Shown: piece after piece, positions 5,081 through 8,305 of the stretch
Layout: each line of letters opens with the position of its first letter
Numbering within the stretch: position 1 is the stretch's first letter
From: Aquiflexum sp041751335
GTDB lineage: Bacteria; Bacteroidota; Bacteroidia; Cytophagales; Cyclobacteriaceae
Direction: 5' to 3'
Length of the DNA stretch: 8,305 nucleotides
Assembly (NCBI RefSeq): GCF_041751335.1
Contig: NZ_JBGSXS010000221.1
Coordinates: forward strand, 1-8,305
Notes under the pieces: generated by a model
Told to the model about the DNA's origin: nothing
The model's database searches: none
The model's input: the letters and a program-made list of their open reading frames with translations, nothing else
Program-made: the position numbers and the translations under genes

Positions 5081-8000
5081 TCAGGAAATTACATTGTAGG
5101 GGAAAAGCAAAAGGATCTTGGTGCCTTTATCTTTTTGGGAATCCACCTGAATAGGGTATCCCGCTCCCATGTTGATCAAAGATATCCTTTCCCTCACCAA
5201 CTTCATCCCTTTGGATTCATGAATCGGCTTATTTTTATCATCAAGTATCCCCCGCCCGTTATCGGTAATTTCCGCTAACAATAAGTATCTCTCCTTTATC
5301 TGGAAATGGATTTGTAACATGGGGTTGGGGTGTTTGGAATCAAAAGCATGAACAAAGACATTTTCTATCATAGGCTGTAAAAGCATGGGAGGAACCTCCA
5401 AGTTGTCGGGGTTGATGGATTGGTCATAGGTAATTTCCCATTTGATCCGATTGCCAACCCGTTCGTTTTCGATGGCCATATAGGACTTTAAATATTGGAT
5501 TTCTTCTGAAAGCTTGATAAATCCTTTGGTGCTGTTATCCAAAGTAGTCCGCATCAATTTGGAGAATCCGCTTAAAAACCGGATAGCACTGTCTGTCTCA
5601 TTTTTGAGTATAAAATATTGTATGGAATTGATAGCGTTGAAGATGAAGTGAGGGTTCATCTGACTGATAAGTGCCTGCAGTTTCGTTTCGGCTAAGCGTT
5701 GTTTCATGTTAGCTTCGTTTTGGGCACGTATAATTCTTAGCCGGATTAAATAATAAATAAATCCTGACATCAGAATACCGACTGAAAGCAAAAACCATAA
5801 TTCCAGATAAAAAGGTGGGTGAATATGAAGACGGATAATAGGGTAGATGGCGGATTTCCCGGAGTGAAGGTCATAAACCTCAACTTCAATTGGGAAGATT
5901 CCGGCTTTTAAGTAGGGCAAGATTATAGTGTGTTCGGATTGAAATGGGCTCCATTCCTCATTTGAATTTAGTCGGTATCTATATTGAAGTTTCTCCGGAA
6001 ATTGATGTCCCCTTACCATAAAACCCAAGGTGACAGTATTCTGATGATGGGCTAAATCCAAGGTTTTACGCTGATATTCAAACCAGGAAAAATTAGAATT
6101 GTCCATCTTATGTTGATTGATCCTTATCTCATTGATTATTAGATTCAATTGAGGCGAAGTTTCCTTGAGCAAATTGGGAAGGTCGAGTTGGTAATATCCT
6201 TCTTGTGTTCCTAAAAATAGATCCTGTCCATTCACTTTTGCAGTTTTAAAATGCTTATTGGTCAAACCCTGCTCTTCATCAAAAAATCGAACTGTTCCAT
6301 TTCTGTAAACATTTAGCCCCCTTTCTGTACCAATTAATATGTAATCTTCGAACGACTCCAAAAACAGCACATTTTTCCCAATTAGCTTATCTCTTGGGAT
6401 TGTCTCTCTTATTTTAAATTCCGGGTAGGTATTGGCAATAAAAATATCATCAAATTCAGATGCGATAACAAGTTTATCAGTGGAAACTAAATGTATCTGT
6501 TTGAATTTTTCTTCATCCCAAATGTCTGAAGCGAGGTAGGATAAAAAACCATCCATATTGTAATGATAGATACCATTGAATACAGATGCAAAGTAAGTTT
6601 TGTCTCCATTTTGGATGATTTTCGACACCTGAACGGGTGTGTTTTTATCAGATGGCGGGAAATACCGGTATTGCATTTTGGCTGGATTCTCATATATCCT
6701 GACACCTCCATAAGGATTTGTTTCAATCAGATTACCGTCCGGGGTAAATCCAATTTGGTAGCTATGTACCGGAAGGTAAGTCAGGATATTTCCAGTCAGA
6801 TCAAATTGGTAAATCCCAATATTTGTATTTATCCACAGGTTGCTTCCAAACTGCTGTAAGTCATAAAAGATAATTTGTGAAGAAGGAATTCTGAAATCAA
6901 TTTCAAAAAAATCGTCTTCATGAAGAGGAAGACTATTGGAGTTTTTGGATAAATAATCCGTAGAAAACTTTTTGAATAGGGTCTGTGGAATTTCTTTCTC
7001 AATATCTCCTTGTTTATTCAAAAAAGAAAGTCCTTGATGATGTAAAATTATTTTTTCCCCTTTCGTGAAAGCAAAACCAATCACCTCTTTTCCTCCAAAT
7101 TGCTCATATCGAACTCCCGGCTCTAACTGTATTTCAAACAAGCCCTCATCTTGGGTCCCAACATATAAAACATGATCCATGGAATCGTAGGCCAAAGCAA
7201 GAATTTCTTTGGAAAAAACATTAAATTCCTCGGATAAATCTTCCATTCCCCCATCATCCAATCTGTATATTCCACCGTCTTGAGCAAATATGCCCCATGC
7301 CGCCAAGTAGATACTTTTGTTCTTATCCTGGGTTAAGTCCCAAATAATGGACTTTCCCATTGAATTTTTTCCTTCCACTGAAGATAAGAGTTCAGGAGAA
7401 TGGAAGACATCCAAATATCCTTTGTTTGAAGCATAAATACGATCCTCCAACTTTGACATCGAATAAATCAATTTATGATCAGATATTTTTTTAACGATAG
7501 GATAGTCTTCTTCGGGATCCAATTGGTACACCCCAATTCCATAAGTGCTGTAATAGAGGTATTTATTATGCAGAAAAAAACCGGAAATATAACTTTGGGG
7601 ATTGTCTGTAATACTTTCTTGAATTCCTGTTACCTGGTGTGTGTTGATGTCGATGATGGATAAGCCATTTTCCGTGCCTATAAATACTTTGTTTTTGTAT
7701 GGAAAAAAATGGCGTATCCTGCCATCTAAAAGGCCATCAGGAATACCTAAAGAAATAAATTCGGTGCCATCAAACATGCTGATTCCCCCACCATAACTAC
7801 CAAACCACATATTCCCATTCAGGTCTTCTGTTATTGCCCAACAGGAATTAAAAGCCAAGCCATCAGACTCAAAAAAGTTGCTTATTTCCCCACTTTGAAG
7901 AAGAGAAACGCCATTTTCAGTACCTATCCAAAGCAATCCTCTGGAATCTAAAAACAAAGATTTGACGGCATTATTGGAAAGTCCTTCCAATGTGGTATAA

Positions 8001-8083
8001 TTCTTTGAAGGCACCATCTGAGCTGCTACCACCAAGGGCAGCAACAATGCTAGGAATGTTTTTATAACAAAAAGTCTAGGCAA
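5081..8083 (-). CDS. Membrane sensor histidine kinase: beta-propeller, Y_Y_Y domain, LytS-type kinase
   Basis: This 1000-residue protein begins with a signal peptide (1-21, cleaved at AA|Q). A periplasmic two-component regulator propeller follows, with blade signatures such as LWIGTENGVS (51-60), MWFGSYGGGIS (92-102), VFIGTENGLS (133-142) and further copies near 305, 416, 581 and 620. Next come a Y_Y_Y domain (about 690-752) and one membrane helix (about 758-780). The kinase core is of the His_kinase/HATPase type of the LytS/YehU family: phospho-acceptor His812 in NPHFIFN, N-box Asn908 and DNGRG at 941-945. It has no receiver domain, so its partner is the LytTR regulator encoded immediately upstream. 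The start is TTG at 8083-8081; no in-frame ATG precedes it, and the first ATG (codon 23) would delete the signal peptide. The start overlaps the regulator stop by 8 bases. Propeller/Y_Y_Y sensors in Bacteroidota often detect carbohydrate fragments, but the ligand here is unknown. Confidence 0.93.
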   Translation of the reverse strand: MPRLFVIKTFLALLLPLVVAAQMVPSKNYTTLEGLSNNAVKSLFLDSRGLLWIGTENGVSLLQSGEISNFFESDGLAFNSCWAITEDLNGNMWFGSYGGGISMFDGTEFISLGIPDGLLDGRIRHFFPYKNKVFIGTENGLSIIDINTHQVTGIQESITDNPQSYISGFFLHNKYLYYSTYGIGVYQLDPEEDYPIVKKISDHKLIYSMSKLEDRIYASNKGYLDVFHSPELLSSVEGKNSMGKSIIWDLTQDKNKSIYLAAWGIFAQDGGIYRLDDGGMEDLSEEFNVFSKEILALAYDSMDHVLYVGTQDEGLFEIQLEPGVRYEQFGGKEVIGFAFTKGEKIILHHQGLSFLNKQGDIEKEIPQTLFKKFSTDYLSKNSNSLPLHEDDFFEIDFRIPSSQIIFYDLQQFGSNLWINTNIGIYQFDLTGNILTYLPVHSYQIGFTPDGNLIETNPYGGVRIYENPAKMQYRYFPPSDKNTPVQVSKIIQNGDKTYFASVFNGIYHYNMDGFLSYLASDIWDEEKFKQIHLVSTDKLVIASEFDDIFIANTYPEFKIRETIPRDKLIGKNVLFLESFEDYILIGTERGLNVYRNGTVRFFDEEQGLTNKHFKTAKVNGQDLFLGTQEGYYQLDLPNLLKETSPQLNLIINEIRINQHKMDNSNFSWFEYQRKTLDLAHHQNTVTLGFMVRGHQFPEKLQYRYRLNSNEEWSPFQSEHTIILPYLKAGIFPIEVEVYDLHSGKSAIYPIIRLHIHPPFYLELWFLLSVGILMSGFIYYLIRLRIIRAQNEANMKQRLAETKLQALISQMNPHFIFNAINSIQYFILKNETDSAIRFLSGFSKLMRTTLDNSTKGFIKLSEEIQYLKSYMAIENERVGNRIKWEITYDQSINPDNLEVPPMLLQPMIENVFVHAFDSKHPNPMLQIHFQIKERYLLLAEITDNGRGILDDKNKPIHESKGMKLVRERISLINMGAGYPIQVDSQKDKGTKILLLFPYNVIS

Positions 8084-8305
8084 AATGTCTGAATAAGTCT
8101 GGAGATTTGCGAATAGAGACAGATAAGTGTTTCCCGTTTTTCAAGAATAAATAATTGTTTTTCTTATCATATCGGTCAATTTTTTTGATGTTGACCACAA
8201 ATGAATGATGAATCCTGATAAATTGATTAAGTGGTAATTTCTTTTCGATCCAACCTAAACTTTTTGAAACCAAAAGATTGCTCCCATCAGCTTTAAAAAT
8301 TTTGG
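8076..8305 (-). CDS. LytTR-type response regulator, C-terminal part only
   Basis: The frame is open to the right edge and ends at TAG 8078-8076. The 75 visible residues are a LytTR DNA-binding domain: KADGSNLLVSKSLGWIEKKL, the hallmark FIRIHHSFVVNIKKID and then LFLKNGKHLSVSIRK. The usual N-terminal receiver domain must lie outside the window. Its stop overlaps the start of the sensor kinase by 8 bases, so the two are translationally coupled and form a LytS/LytT-like pair. Codons upstream of the TTG at 8273 are still LytTR sequence, so that TTG is not the start. Confidence 0.92.
   Translation of the reverse strand, partial: KIFKADGSNLLVSKSLGWIEKKLPLNQFIRIHHSFVVNIKKIDRYDKKNNYLFLKNGKHLSVSIRKSPDLFRHFA

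Noticed and set aside
6487..6859. Open frames on both strands inside the kinase gene
   Set aside because: They lie in other frames of a single uninterrupted 1000-residue kinase and have no features of their own.
8271..8273. TTG as the start of a 65-residue protein
   Set aside because: The frame continues upstream to the window edge with LytTR-domain residues, so this is an internal codon.
1..8305. CRISPR array, tRNA/rRNA genes, insertion sequences
   Set aside because: No regularly spaced repeats, no RNA gene signatures and no transposase frame or terminal inverted repeats were found by eye.

Overview
The window looks like chromosomal DNA from a Bacteroidota bacterium, probably of the Cytophagales/Cyclobacteriaceae type. 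That placement is inferred from three things. There is a LytTR regulator paired with a beta-propeller/Y_Y_Y/LytS-type sensor kinase. The secreted proteins carry signal peptides ending in A|Q. Shine-Dalgarno sites are mostly absent and one TAnnTTTG-type promoter element is visible. Every supported gene is on the minus strand, so transcription runs from high to low coordinates.

From right to left, the window opens inside a LytTR-type response regulator (8305-8076, N-terminus outside). Its stop overlaps the TTG start of a 1000-residue membrane sensor kinase (8083-5081). Together they form a complete sensor/regulator pair. The kinase unit ends at a clear rho-independent terminator (4941-4917), with two further perfect hairpins in its 3' region.

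Next comes a compact four-gene unit (4783-1876): a 74-residue protein resembling DUF6140, a GTPase with a DUF697-like membrane domain, a second diverged GTPase, and a small HNH-like nuclease. The last three overlap one another by 20 and 4 bases, which indicates translational coupling. The two GTPase genes are strikingly AT-rich (about 20-37% GC in sampled lines), while the genes on either side of them are about 45-49% GC. The unit therefore looks like a mosaic accessory cassette. I do not recognise it as a named system. Two membrane-linked GTPases coupled to a nuclease suggest a defence or conflict role, which is inference only.

Further left lies a DUF2281 antitoxin gene (1629-1429). It is followed, with a TAATG overlap, by the decayed remains of its VapC/PIN toxin: 20 intact N-terminal codons, then a frame change, an internal deletion and a stop codon at the position of a conserved acidic residue. 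A repeat-rich intergenic segment with a perfect 9-bp hairpin (1100-1162) separates this from the last gene. That gene is a secreted GH130 glycoside hydrolase/phosphorylase family protein (1039-1), which runs off the left edge shortly before its C-terminus.
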